A DNA stretch of 64,000 bases from Ostreococcus lucimarinus CCE9901 (Eukaryota > Chlorophyta > Mamiellophyceae > Mamiellales > Bathycoccaceae): contig NC_009367.1 of NCBI RefSeq assembly GCF_000092065.1, positions 464,470 through 528,469 of the forward strand. The letters run 5' to 3'. The translations under genes were made by a program, and so were the position numbers. The notes under the pieces were generated by a model that was not told the DNA's origin, made no database searches, and was given only the letters and a program-made list of their open reading frames with translations. Below are positions 19,215 to 28,693 of this stretch, in pieces; the stretch's first letter is position 1; each line of letters begins with the position of its first letter.

Positions 19215-20707
19215 CTAAAGTACAAATCGACTCAAGTCCTCTTGCTTGAGCATGTTGCCGATCGCGTCGTCGATATCTTTGACGCCAATCTTGACCTGCA
19301 GCTCGCCTTTGCCGCCCGCCGCGACGAATTTCGCATATCTCTCGGGCGCGTCAAACGACAAATCCTCGACGATGCGTTCGAGCACGGTGTGCAGTCGTCT
19401 GGCGCCGATGTTGTCGACCGTTTTGTTCACCTTGGCCGCGATGCTCGCGATGTGCTCGATCGCTTCGTTCGTGAACTCTAAATCGATCCCTTCCGTCTTC
19501 ATGAGCGCCTTTTGTTGCGCGATCATGTTCATCTCCGGTTCGGTTAAAATTCGGTACAAGTCGCGCTCGGTCAAACCTTTGAGCTCGACGCGAATGGGCA
19601 ATCGTCCCTGTAACTCGGCGAGCATGTCGCTCGGTTTCGCGCTGTGGAACGCTCCGGAGGCTATGAACAAGATGTGGTCGGTGTTGACGTTGCCGTGCTT
19701 CGTGCTCACGACGGAGCCTTCGATGATCGGCAACAAGTCGCGCTGCACGCCCTCGGAGCTCGCGTCGGCGCCGTGACGGTAATCGCTCGACGACACAATC
19801 TTATCAATCTCATCTATGAACACGATCCCATCGTTCTCCACCGCCGTGATCGCCTCTTTCGCGATCGTCTCCGCGGACAACAAGTTGTCAAACTCCATCT
19901 CTTCGATCAAAGGTTTGCACTCGGCCACCGTCATTTTACGCTTGGACGTGCTCTTGCGGTTTCCGAACAATTTATCAACCTTGATGACTAATTCGTGAAT
20001 GGGAATCGGTCCCCCGCTCGGGTCGATCTTCATGTTTTGCCCACCCGAATCCGGCAACTCAACCTCGATCGTGCGATCGTCCAAAGTACCGTCTCGATAC
20101 AACGTCCGAAACGCCTCGCGCGTCTCGTCGTTGGCCCCCTCCCCGCACACAAAATCTAAAATTTTATTCTCGATCAACTCCTCCACAAACTTTTCAAACT
20201 TCGCGCGCATCTTTTGTTTCGTCACCGCGATCCCATTATCCACCAAATCTCGAATGATCTGATCGACGTCTCGCCCGTGAAATCCAACCTCTGTAAATTT
20301 CGTCGCCTCCACCTTTACGAAGGGCGAATCCGTAATCTTCGCCAATCGTCGCGCGATTTCCGTCTTCCCGCACCCCGTCGGGCCGATCATCAGGATATTT
20401 TTCGGCACGATTTCGTCTCGCATCGGTTTCCCGATCCTGTGTCGCCGCCATCGATTCCGAAGCGCCACCGCGCACGCCCGCTTCGCCTCCGTCTGTCCGA
20501 CGATGTGCTTGTCCAGCAGCGCCGTCGCGCGTTCGGGCGTCAACCCACCGCGTCCGTCCTCTTCCCTCGCGTCTCGCCCGTCGCGCGCGTCCGCGGGCGT
20601 CACGTCGATCGTCACGTCGATCGTCGACCGCTTCGTGGGCGGTTTCGGCGGTTTCGCGACGCGCGACGGTCCCGTCGCGCCGTAGGGTCGCTCGCCGCGG
20701 TGCGTTT

Positions 20708-20747
<40 letters not shown>

Positions 20748-20843
20748 GCGCGCGGCGAGCGTCGCGGCGCATCGTTGGTCGACGTCCGCGTCGCGCGCGG
20801 CGCGCCACGCGCGCGCGAGCGCGCCGAACGCGCGCCGGGACAT
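19215..20843 (-). CDS. hslU: HslU/ClpY AAA+ unfoldase, mitochondrial
   Basis: 542 residues from the ATG at 20843. The upstream extension begins with GTG and is not used here. An Arg/Ala-rich presequence is followed by a 12-Thr run and then the HslU core: LDKHIVGQTEAKRACAVALRNRWRR, Walker A GPTGCGKTE, the pore-type segment VGFHGRDVDQIIRDL, Walker B VFIDEIDKI and the sensor-2 region. It ends EDLSRFVL; the C-terminal tail of HslU inserts into HslV and switches on the peptidase, so this tail implies a functional HslV partner elsewhere. The variable I-domain lies at about 215-345. Mitochondrial location is inferred from the presequence and from family distribution in protists and algae. Confidence 0.93.
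20708..20746. repeat. (TCG)n tract coding poly-Thr in HslU
   Basis: Thirteen TCG units on the plus strand, read as CGA/ACG on the minus strand and translated as a 12-Thr run between the presequence and the HslU core. Confidence 0.9.
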
Positions 20844-20881
20844 CGCGACGCGTCGAGACGCCCGCGTCACTCAATGGCGCC

Positions 20882-21217
20882 ATGCCGACGTCGCTGACGC
20901 GGGCGGGCGCGCGCGCGACGCCGTCGACGCTCGGCGTCGATCCCGAAGACGTGCTCCATCCGCGCGTGCGCGATCTGCTGCACGGCGACGTCGTGCGCGT
21001 GGGCGCGCCGACGCCGAGCGTCATGAAGCAGCGGTTGCGAAACAAACTGTGGAAACTCGTCGTGTTGGCGATCGCGAGCGTCGTGCTGTGGGCGCTGCAG
21101 GGGGCGAGACAGGCGCGCGAGGGCGCGTGGGCGCGAGGGGAAGGGGTCGTCGAGCCGATGGCGGTGCGGTTCGCGAGAAAGGGGGCGTTCGGGGGGGGGG
21201 CGAAAATCGTGCACTGA
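20882..21217 (+). CDS. Small single-pass membrane protein, unknown
   Basis: 111 residues. A 50-residue N-terminal part with DPEDVLHPRVRDLLHGDVVRVG is followed by a basic stretch (KQRLRNKLWK), one hydrophobic helix (LVVLAIASVVLWAL) and a basic C-terminal tail. This resembles a tail- or signal-anchored protein. I recognise no family. The start is 38 bases from the start of the HslU gene on the other strand, so the two genes must share a promoter. The ATG start, well-formed codons and the single clean membrane helix favour a real gene, but it could be spurious. Confidence 0.5.
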   Translation: MPTSLTRAGARATPSTLGVDPEDVLHPRVRDLLHGDVVRVGAPTPSVMKQRLRNKLWKLVVLAIASVVLWALQGARQAREGAWARGEGVVEPMAVRFARKGAFGGGAKIVH

Positions 21218-21333
21218 GAGCGCGAGACGCGCGGAGTCGCGGTCGAAGCGACGCGCGTGAGTTGTATCGAGTAATGTGTAACGCTAGCGTAGAGAATTAA
21301 ACTTGAACGTACGGAATTGAACGTCGTGTGGCG

Positions 21334-22566
21334 TCATTCTTTGGATTTCTTCTTCTTCTTCTTCTTCGGCGCGGCGTCGTCGACGGCGACGGCGCACTCG
21401 CGAATCTTCTTCTTCTTCTTCTTGGCTTTCTTTTCCGCGCGAGCGTCGTCGTCGTCGACGTCGGGCGCTCGTTTCTTCTTTTTTGACGATTTTTTGACGC
21501 TCGCCGCCTCAAACGCTGGCGTGTGGGCGTCGAAGACGATGGCCGTGAGCGGTTGCTTGGCGTACGCAGAGGCGACGCACTTGCGCGTCGCGGTGTCGTA
21601 GACGCGCACGTATTGATCCAAACCCGCGCACGCCACGTGCGCGCCGTCGGGATGGACCGCGACTTGACGAATGCTCCCGGAGTTTCCCTTAAACTTCCCT
21701 CGCGTTTTTCCCGCGCGAAGATCGACGATTTCAAACATCCCGCGAGCGTTGGCGACGTACGCCTCGTAACCATCCGCCGAGCTCGCCACGCTCGTGATCA
21801 CGCCCTTACCGACGTCCAAGTCCAGCACCGCGCGCTTATCCGCGCGCGTATCGTAGTGTCTAAATCTATGCTCTCCCGTGCCGACGAAGAAGCGCGCGCA
21901 TTCGCTCGTCGACGCGAAACACGTCGCGCTCACCCAAGGCGGCGCTCGGTACCCCAACCAATTTGGCGGAGGTGGTTTCGCCTTATACGTCCGTTTCTGT
22001 TCGTGTACGTCGTACACCACGACATCGTTCCCTTGGCCCTTACCTCCCAGCACCAATCTCCCCAATCTTGCGTCGAGATCGGAGCTCGTCGCGTCGCCGC
22101 ACGCTCGAAACGTCCCGGTTTCTCGCCACGTTTCGTCGCCGTATTCATTCACGATTCCATGCACCCCAACCTCACCGTCGTCGTGCACGGCGACGACGTG
22201 CATGCGTTCCCACGACGTTCCACGCTCGTCTCCCTCGCACCACGCGTGCGCGTCGACGATTTCTTTCGACAGCGTCAACGTCGCCGTCGAGCGCGTCCCG
22301 CTCCTCGCCTCCATCACCTCCACCGCGCCGCCTTTTCGCGCGCACACCACCCGCGGTCCGCTCGCATCGCTCGCGCCGCGCAATTCGCACACCGCGCGCG
22401 CGCGCACCGCGCGTCGCGCGCGGTCGAGCGCGCCGAATTTCCCAATCAGCGTCAAGTCTTCGGCCGCGTCGCCGCCGGCGGCGGGGTCCGTGGCGAACGC
22501 GCGGACGTATCCGAGCTCGTCGCACGCGAGCACGCGGATCGGGAGGTCGGTGTGCGGTGGTGCCAT
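21334..22566 (-). CDS. WDR74/Nsa1 WD40 ribosome-assembly factor
   Basis: 410 residues. WD40-like repeats start near residue 8 (IRVLACDELGYVRAF). The segment PPPNWLGYRAPPWVSATCF followed by FFVGTGEHRFRHYDTRADKR matches the WDR74/Nsa1 middle region, and GSIRQVAVHPDGAHVACAGL then DQYVRVYDTATRKCV is the strongest WD repeat. The tail is a series of Lys blocks (KKKKRAP, KKKKKK) serving as nucleolar localisation signals. Nsa1/WDR74 joins the pre-60S particle and controls release of the NVL/Rix7 remodeller; that role is family knowledge. It is followed in the same direction by the PPR gene, whose stop lies 119 bases upstream of this start. Confidence 0.83.
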   Translation of the reverse strand: MAPPHTDLPIRVLACDELGYVRAFATDPAAGGDAAEDLTLIGKFGALDRARRAVRARAVCELRGASDASGPRVVCARKGGAVEVMEARSGTRSTATLTLSKEIVDAHAWCEGDERGTSWERMHVVAVHDDGEVGVHGIVNEYGDETWRETGTFRACGDATSSDLDARLGRLVLGGKGQGNDVVVYDVHEQKRTYKAKPPPPNWLGYRAPPWVSATCFASTSECARFFVGTGEHRFRHYDTRADKRAVLDLDVGKGVITSVASSADGYEAYVANARGMFEIVDLRAGKTRGKFKGNSGSIRQVAVHPDGAHVACAGLDQYVRVYDTATRKCVASAYAKQPLTAIVFDAHTPAFEAASVKKSSKKKKRAPDVDDDDARAEKKAKKKKKKIRECAVAVDDAAPKKKKKKKSKE

Positions 22567-22685
22567 CGCGCGAGCGCGCGCGCCGCGTCCCGCGCGGACG
22601 ACGGTGGTGCGACGATGAATGCGGTGAGGCGCGCGGCGAGGCGAAGCGCGAGAACGCGAGCGAAGCTAAGCGAAGCGGTTTGACA

Positions 22686-24746
22686 TTACATCGAAGCAGC
22701 GCCGAGGGCTCGCGTGATCGCGAACGCGCGCGCGTTCGTTCGTGTAAATGTGCGACGGATAGGGCGCGCGCGCGAGGACGCGCGGTGCGCGATGGCGACG
22801 GCGCGAGTGGAGACTTTGCGAGGCCAATCCGAGCTCGCCGGCGGCGCGTCCACGGCGCCCGTATCGCCGTCGTCGTCGTCTTCGTCGAGGGACTCTACAC
22901 GCTGGGAAAGCGACACCCGACGCGCGGTGGACTCCGGACCTCCGTAGATTTCTTTCGTCTTCGTCGGTTCGAGCGTTGACGGTTCGAGGTCCTCGTCGGC
23001 GGCGGCGGCGGCGGCTCGATTGGATTTGGGTTTCGGCTCGCCGCCGTCTCGTTTCCACACGCCCTTGCGCTGCGTCATTTCGGGATTGATTCGATCCAGC
23101 AGCGCTTGTACGGCGCTCATGCTCATTCCGCACTCTTCGCACGCGCGCACGATGGCGGTGCGGTTCGCACCCTTGAGTTTGAGCCCGCTCGCGAGCATTA
23201 ACTTCGCCACCTCGGCAATACCGTTGATGTCTTCCAGTTGGCCGTATCCCCACGCGAAATGAGCGAACGTACGCTCGTTCGGGCGCAAGCCCGCGTCGAA
23301 CATGCGCTCGAGTACGTCGCGCGCGCGCGACATGTTACCAATCGTACAATGTGCGGCGACGACGGCGCTGTAAATAGCCACCGACGGAGCCACCTTTGCC
23401 TCGGCGAGTCGATCCAAAACCGCCTCAGCGCCGTCGGAATCGCGCGCGCGCGCGTACGCCTTTACCAACGTCCCGTAAGCTGTGACGTCTGGCGCGACTT
23501 CCTTGCGATGCATGCGATTGAAGATTCGCTCGCACGCGTCGACTTGGCCTTGATTCGCCCAATAATCTAAAAACAACGTGTACGTCACGTTGTCTGGTTT
23601 GATCCCCAACGACTCCATATCCCACGTTCCACTCGATTCGAGCTCGCGAAACAGCCCTTCCGCAGCGCGCATGTTTTCTTGCTTGAGGTATCCGTCTATG
23701 AGCATGTTAAACAGCGGCAGTGAGGGCGCGATGCGCTCCCATTGCATCTGTTGTAAAAGCTTGCGCGCGGCGAGCATGTTTCCGCGACGCGTCCACGCGT
23801 CGATGAGTAACCCGTATGACGCCGCGCTCGGCTTCGACACTCGCCCACCGCGGTCACTCTGTCGCTCCAAGTCGAACTTTTCGTTGTTCCATCGTCTGAG
23901 CACTTCCTCGGCGTCCTCGAGATCGTCCCGCTCGCACAAGCCTCGCAAAAACGCGTTATACGCGCGTTCGTCTGGGATTATTCCATGCTCGCTCGACATT
24001 CGTCTGATCAACCTATACACTCTATTTGCCTCTCCACGCTTCGCGTACGTGTATATGATCTCCGGATGCGTCGCCCCGTTCACGCCCACGCCGTCTTCGC
24101 CGACCATTCTATCCACGATTTTCTCCGCCCCCGCCGGGTCTCCGCCGGCGCAAAACGCGTGCGCCACGGCGTTCCACACCGCCACATCGACGTCATCGCC
24201 ATACTCCTCGATCATCGGCAACACATCGTCCAAAGCCTCTTTCGCGCGTCCCATCGCGCCTAGCGTGCTAATCACCGCCGTAAACGTCTTCGCCGTCGGC
24301 CTGTGTCCGTCTCGTATCAGCGCCAGCGTCGCCCCGACCGGATCCGCGTCCGCGCGCGCCCTCGACCCTCGCCCGCCGCCCTCGACGTCCGACGCGTATT
24401 TACTCTTCGTCTTTTTCGCCTTTTTCCGTTCGTTATACCGCCGTTTCGCTCGCATCCCGCTCACCGCGCTCGTCGCTCGGTGCACGGCGAAGCACGAGCT
24501 CCCGCGCGCGCACTTCGCGCACTTAAACCGCGCGTCCACCGTGATCTCGCGTTCGGTGCCGTCGTTCATCGTCATGATCTCCCGTCGAACGTTCGCCCGC
24601 GTCGCCGGGCGCAGCGACGCCGCCCGCGCCGCTTCGGCATCCGCCGACGTCGACGCGCGCGCGTCTTCATCGCGCGATTGCGCCTCCCCGCGCGCCGCGT
24701 TCGACGCGCGCGCGCGCGCGTCGCGCTCCGCGCGCACCCACCGCAT
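22686..24746 (-). CDS. PPR-repeat organelle RNA-binding protein
   Basis: 686 residues. The N-terminal 60 residues are Arg/Ala-rich, consistent with an organelle presequence. A cysteine motif (FKCAKCARGSSCF) sits near residue 75. About eleven pentatricopeptide repeats cover residues 130-560; clear copies include PDNVTYTLFLDYWANQGQV, PDVTAYGTLVKAYARARDS and PSVAIYSAVVAAHCTIGNM. They are P-type with no E, DYW or SMR domain. The C-terminal 130 residues are low complexity. P-type PPR proteins bind one base per repeat to stabilise, splice or cap organelle transcripts; the RNA target cannot be read from here with confidence. It shares a promoter region with the DUF3422 gene. Confidence 0.88.
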   Translation of the reverse strand: MRWVRAERDARARASNAARGEAQSRDEDARASTSADAEAARAASLRPATRANVRREIMTMNDGTEREITVDARFKCAKCARGSSCFAVHRATSAVSGMRAKRRYNERKKAKKTKSKYASDVEGGGRGSRARADADPVGATLALIRDGHRPTAKTFTAVISTLGAMGRAKEALDDVLPMIEEYGDDVDVAVWNAVAHAFCAGGDPAGAEKIVDRMVGEDGVGVNGATHPEIIYTYAKRGEANRVYRLIRRMSSEHGIIPDERAYNAFLRGLCERDDLEDAEEVLRRWNNEKFDLERQSDRGGRVSKPSAASYGLLIDAWTRRGNMLAARKLLQQMQWERIAPSLPLFNMLIDGYLKQENMRAAEGLFRELESSGTWDMESLGIKPDNVTYTLFLDYWANQGQVDACERIFNRMHRKEVAPDVTAYGTLVKAYARARDSDGAEAVLDRLAEAKVAPSVAIYSAVVAAHCTIGNMSRARDVLERMFDAGLRPNERTFAHFAWGYGQLEDINGIAEVAKLMLASGLKLKGANRTAIVRACEECGMSMSAVQALLDRINPEMTQRKGVWKRDGGEPKPKSNRAAAAAADEDLEPSTLEPTKTKEIYGGPESTARRVSLSQRVESLDEDDDDGDTGAVDAPPASSDWPRKVSTRAVAIAHRASSRARPIRRTFTRTNARAFAITRALGAASM

Positions 24747-24892
24747 GTCGCCGCCCGCGCGCGTCGCTCGCGCGCGCGCGTCGCCGTCGCGCGCGCGTGA
24801 GTGCGACCGGGACGGATAAGAGTCGCGGCGACGCCGCGCCGCGCGTCAATTCGCGACGCGCGATCGCGCGCTCGACGCGCGTCGCCGCGAAC

Positions 24893-26701
24893 ATGCGCGT
24901 CGCGCCCGCGCGCGCGCCGGCGCGCGTCGTCGCGCGCGACGCGCGACGCGCGCGACGGACGAAGGCGCGACGCGCGCTCGAGAGGGGGCGTTCGGAAAGC
25001 GGTTTCGACGCGCGCGCGACGCGACGCGCGACGATCGGCGACGACGCGGCGCGCGCGCGCGTTGAAGACGCGATGCGCGCGGCGCGCGCGACGCGCGCAT
25101 CGCGATGGCTCGACGCTTGGAACGCGCGGGACGGGTCGAGCGCGACGACGCGCGGGACGAGGACGCGCGCGAGCGACGCGCGAACGACGAGCGTTCGGGA
25201 CGAGGACGTCGAAGCGATGGAGGGCGAGGACGCGTCCGCGGTGGTGGTGGATGATGGTGCGAACGGTGACGCCGGCGCGAGCGAGGCGTCGACGAGCGAG
25301 TCGGTGGACGAGGACGCGGAGGGACGAGAGGCGAAGAAGTCGACGGCGGACCGCGGGCTCGGACAAAGGCGAGCGTTGAGCGCGGAGACGCGGTCGCGAC
25401 CGTTTGTGCCGTTGAAGGGTGAAGTTCTACACATAGCGTGGTATCGCGAGTACGATGAAACCGGGAAGTTCACGCGCGAGGAAGGGTTGGCGTATCGCGA
25501 GTGCATCGAGCAACTCTTGGCGCACTACACCATGCCGAAGGAGCTCGTGGAAGAAACGCTCGACGGTATCGAACGCGGTTGGTCCGACGTCACGCTGAAT
25601 CTTGGCTCTGGGTTCAACTTACGCATGCAAAGGCACACGGAATTCGAGACGATCACGCTGAGCGGTCCGGGGAACATGAAGGCGTCGCTCGGAACGCGCA
25701 TCACGCCGTGGCAGTGGTTGTTACCGCACGATTGGTTGGCTGACATTCCGGGCAAGGTTTTCTTGGTGAATCACGCGGTATTTAGACAGCTTTCGCAGCC
25801 ATCGCGAAGCGAAGAGCCGACGCTGAAAGAATTGAACGCCATTCGCAAAGCGCTCGGATCGACGCTGTACGAGGACAAGGTCAACGCGTCGATGGACGAG
25901 GAAGACGCGGTATTGGAATGGGACGCCGGCTCGCTCGTGGGATGTGGCATAGGCGATGGGAGTCGCATGTTTGCCAACTATGAGCTCGATGATTCGGGCG
26001 CGATGACCACGCTCGTGGTCGTGCCCCCGGGAGACAGCACGTTTATTCGCGCGGGGCGACAGTTGCAACGCTTCTTCGCCCTCGAGCAATATCGACTCAT
26101 GATTCTGCAACGTTTACCCATGGCCAAGTCCAAGTTCCCACTTCTAGCCGGCTTGAACGAGCGGTACGAAACGCTATCGCGCGAGCTGCGCCGATCGAAA
26201 GCCACTGCGCGCGGGCACAAAGACCAGCAAGAGTTTGTGACGCAAATCACCGAACTCGAGCAAGCCATCACGCAGCTCGTGACGCGAACGAAGCTCGTCG
26301 CCCTCACGACGGCGTCGTATCTCGAGATCATCGAGCTTCGCCTAGCAGAAGCCAGTTTCACGCGTCTCGGGTACGAGATTCGCTTCTTACCGCTCTTCGT
26401 CAAGAAGCGCATCGACCCGGCGGTGAGCACCATCTACGCCGTCGCCGAGCAAGCGAAAATTCTCAGCGACGCCCTCGAGCGCACCACTTCCCTCGTCCAA
26501 GCATCCGTGGAAGTGCGCTTACAGCGCATCAACGAACGCATCGCGACGTACGGTCTTCTGTTCACCATAGTCAGCGTCCTCGTGAGTTTCACGACGAGCA
26601 TTCAGCCAAACGGTTCGCTGCACTGGCTCTTCGTCCTCGTCAAGGCGAAATTCTTTTCGTGCGTGGCTTTCGGCGCCAAGCTCTGCGCCTCGGGGCCGTG
26701 A
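24893..26701 (+). CDS. DUF3422 family membrane-anchored protein, organelle-targeted
   Basis: 602 residues from the first ATG at 24893; the open frame reaches back to a GTG at 24797. An Arg/Ala-rich 100-residue presequence and an acidic linker precede a long domain that I recognise as DUF3422: LHIAWYREYDETGKF, RHTEFETITL, GRQLQRFFALEQYRLMILQR and YLEIIELRLAEASFTRLGYE, then FLPLFVKKRIDPAVSTIYAV. It ends with a helix carrying LQRINERIATYGLLFTIVSV and a hydrophobic tail that would anchor it. DUF3422 proteins are known mainly from proteobacteria and have no established function. Plastid or mitochondrial location is inferred from the presequence. Nothing in the neighbours suggests a pathway. Confidence 0.72.
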   Translation: MRVAPARAPARVVARDARRARRTKARRALERGRSESGFDARATRRATIGDDAARARVEDAMRAARATRASRWLDAWNARDGSSATTRGTRTRASDARTTSVRDEDVEAMEGEDASAVVVDDGANGDAGASEASTSESVDEDAEGREAKKSTADRGLGQRRALSAETRSRPFVPLKGEVLHIAWYREYDETGKFTREEGLAYRECIEQLLAHYTMPKELVEETLDGIERGWSDVTLNLGSGFNLRMQRHTEFETITLSGPGNMKASLGTRITPWQWLLPHDWLADIPGKVFLVNHAVFRQLSQPSRSEEPTLKELNAIRKALGSTLYEDKVNASMDEEDAVLEWDAGSLVGCGIGDGSRMFANYELDDSGAMTTLVVVPPGDSTFIRAGRQLQRFFALEQYRLMILQRLPMAKSKFPLLAGLNERYETLSRELRRSKATARGHKDQQEFVTQITELEQAITQLVTRTKLVALTTASYLEIIELRLAEASFTRLGYEIRFLPLFVKKRIDPAVSTIYAVAEQAKILSDALERTTSLVQASVEVRLQRINERIATYGLLFTIVSVLVSFTTSIQPNGSLHWLFVLVKAKFFSCVAFGAKLCASGP

Positions 26702-26901
26702 TCGCGATCGCGCGCATCAATGTTCATCATCGCGACGTCGGCCCGCGTCGGCGTCGACGCTAATCATGTAAAACGAATTAAAATTTTGCGACCCTCGACG
26801 CGACGCGACGCACAGTCTGTCCACGCGCCGCACACTTTTCAGTGGCGCGTCGCCACCGCCGCACTCCGCGACGCTCGCCCCGAAAAGTCGCGCGCGCGAA
26901 A
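26702..26901. other. Short intergenic region, no gene seen
   Basis: About 200 bases upstream of the ELIP-like start, partly AT-richer than its surroundings near 26760-26790. It should hold the light-responsive promoter of the ELIP-like gene, but I can name no motif. Confidence 0.4.
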
Positions 26902-27498
26902 ATGTACACCGCCGTGCGCTCGTGCGCGCTCGGGTCGGCGTGTCCGTTCCGTCGAAAAGACGCGGCGGCGGCGTCGAGTTCGTCGACGTCGACTCCGCCA
27001 CCGAACGAACAGCGACGTCGAGCGGTGCGATCGAGCGCGGTGGAGGCGCCGAAAGCGAACGATAACGTCATGGTGCCCGTGAGTGAGGCTCTTGAGCGCG
27101 CGAAGGCGACGCGAGACGCGCGAGGAGGACGCGTGGAGGGAAGAAGCGCGTTCGACGCGCTGGCGTTCTCGGGTTGGGCGCCCGAGACGGTAAACGGACG
27201 AGCGGCGCAGATTGGGATCGTGTGCGGACTGTGGCGGCAGTACACCACGGGAACGGGGTTCGTGACGCAAGCGCACGATCACGTGTTGTTGTTCGCGGCG
27301 GTGTTGGCGGTGGTCGCCGCGGCGTCGGCGGCGCCGAGCTTTTTGGGGAAGACGTACGGCGGCGATCCCAAAAGTAAGAAGGATGTCGGAATCTTCACCG
27401 CGCGTAAGGAGATGATTCATGGACGATTAGCGATGTTAGCCATCGCTTACGAGGTGTACGCGGAGTTGTCCGCGAGAGGCGTGACGGCGCCGTTTTAG
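26902..27498 (+). CDS. ELIP/LHC-like chlorophyll-binding stress protein
   Basis: 198 residues from the ATG at 26902. The first 50-60 residues form a Ser/Thr/Arg transit peptide (MYTAVRSCALGSACPFRR). Three membrane helices follow: helix 1 WAPETVNGRAAQIGIVCGLW with the E-x-x-N-G-R chlorophyll motif, helix 2 DHVLLFAAVLAVVAAASAA, and helix 3 ARKEMIHGRLAMLAIAYEV. Helix 3 reads E-x-x-H-G-R, with His where Asn is usual. This is the three-helix layout of early light-induced proteins, which bind free chlorophyll and protect thylakoids in high light. It is much shorter than true antenna proteins. The role is inferred from the family. Confidence 0.85.
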   Translation: MYTAVRSCALGSACPFRRKDAAAASSSSTSTPPPNEQRRRAVRSSAVEAPKANDNVMVPVSEALERAKATRDARGGRVEGRSAFDALAFSGWAPETVNGRAAQIGIVCGLWRQYTTGTGFVTQAHDHVLLFAAVLAVVAAASAAPSFLGKTYGGDPKSKKDVGIFTARKEMIHGRLAMLAIAYEVYAELSARGVTAPF

Positions 27499-27569
27499 AC
27501 CATGTATTTTTTACGCACAAAGCATTTCTTAACTTTGCCCTCGTTTACAACCTGTTTGCTACGCGAGAA

Positions 27570-28463
27570 CTAATCTTGTTTCAGCACGTCCTCGCCCGTG
27601 ATTAAGAATTTCGCCGCTCCGACGACGATTTGTTGCGCCCAATACAAGTTTAAGAGCGACGGAATGGGAAGCGTCAAAAGCGCGGCGTAGTATTGTGGCG
27701 TCGTCAATACTCCCCAATCCGAGTTCATGTACGCCGCGAAAAGTCGCGGTATGACAACCACGCGGACGCCCAAAAACAATGGAATCCACGCCAAGCCGTT
27801 GATCAAATACAGTTTCGTGTTGGACATGTTTAGAGCCGCTAAAATCCATCGAAGCGACATGTTAAAATTCGTCACCTCGCTCACGAGAAAATAGTTTATG
27901 TGATACGCGCACAAGTGTCGCATCAGCGCGTACGGCCACAGCACGATGGAAAACACGTGATGCACGATGAACAAGTACAGCGCGCCTTTCCCTCCATACG
28001 CCACGACTTGATCGTCCCAACGCGCTAAAATCACTCCCAAGTCCCACGTCATGTAACCGATCGACAACCCACACGCCTTCGACGTCAGCGCGCTCACATC
28101 GCTCACGAACGAATCGCTCTTCCCCGAAAATGTCGCGATCGCCGGCAGCGCGTACGCCGTGACCGCGAACGCGGGCCAAAACGTGCACAAATTCGTGTGC
28201 CAAGTCGTTCGCTCGTGCGGCTTCATCGCGTCGAAACGCTTCGCCCCGACGACTCTGCGGCTGAAACACAGGGACACGAGCATGATGAACGCGTTACACG
28301 CGATGGACATGAAGTAGTACGTGAATAGCGCGCGAGCGACGTCGTGCGCGGGGTTTCCGGTGACGACTTTCGCGGTCCACTCGCCCAGGGGCGCGAGGAA
28401 CGGTTCCAGCGTCGCGAACGCGTCGTGCGCGCGCGCGAGGGCGGGGGGGATGGCCACCATCAT
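27570..28463 (-). CDS. TLC-domain membrane protein (TLCD4/TMEM56-like)
   Basis: 297 residues beginning with a double Met. Six or seven hydrophobic helices span the protein, for example CNAFIMLVSLCFSRRVV, FWPAFAVTAYALPAIATF and ALYLFIVHHVFSIVLWPYAL. The paired His in IVHHVFS is the conserved feature of the TRAM-LAG1-CLN8 fold. The next helix (NYFLVSEVTNFNMSLRW) matches the TLCD-type E-x-S/T-x-x-x-L-x-x-R/W block. It lacks the ceramide-synthase Lag1 motif, so it is more likely a TLCD/TMEM56 protein that affects membrane lipid composition at the ER or plasma membrane. It is convergent with the ELIP-like gene, 71 bases apart. Confidence 0.82.
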   Translation of the reverse strand: MMVAIPPALARAHDAFATLEPFLAPLGEWTAKVVTGNPAHDVARALFTYYFMSIACNAFIMLVSLCFSRRVVGAKRFDAMKPHERTTWHTNLCTFWPAFAVTAYALPAIATFSGKSDSFVSDVSALTSKACGLSIGYMTWDLGVILARWDDQVVAYGGKGALYLFIVHHVFSIVLWPYALMRHLCAYHINYFLVSEVTNFNMSLRWILAALNMSNTKLYLINGLAWIPLFLGVRVVVIPRLFAAYMNSDWGVLTTPQYYAALLTLPIPSLLNLYWAQQIVVGAAKFLITGEDVLKQD

Positions 28464-28693
28464 CGCGACCGTGATGCGTTCGCGTCGAGCGCGCGCCGTC
28501 GAGGGACGCGCGGAGTCGGTGTGTGAGGGAGGCGCCGCGGCGGACGCGCGAGACGCGAGTCAACGCCTCGGCGCGCGCTCGGGACGCCGACAGTTCGATG
28601 CGTGAACGGTAGACGCGTGGAGACGTCAGGAAGTGCCAAAACTGCTAGCGTCTTCGTGTGTTGTTGCAACAAGATGAGTGATGTGCTACGACT

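Noticed and set aside
20844-20870. Longer HslU start at 20870
   Set aside because: The first codon there is GTG. The ATG at 20843 gives a complete presequence and leaves space for the divergent gene.
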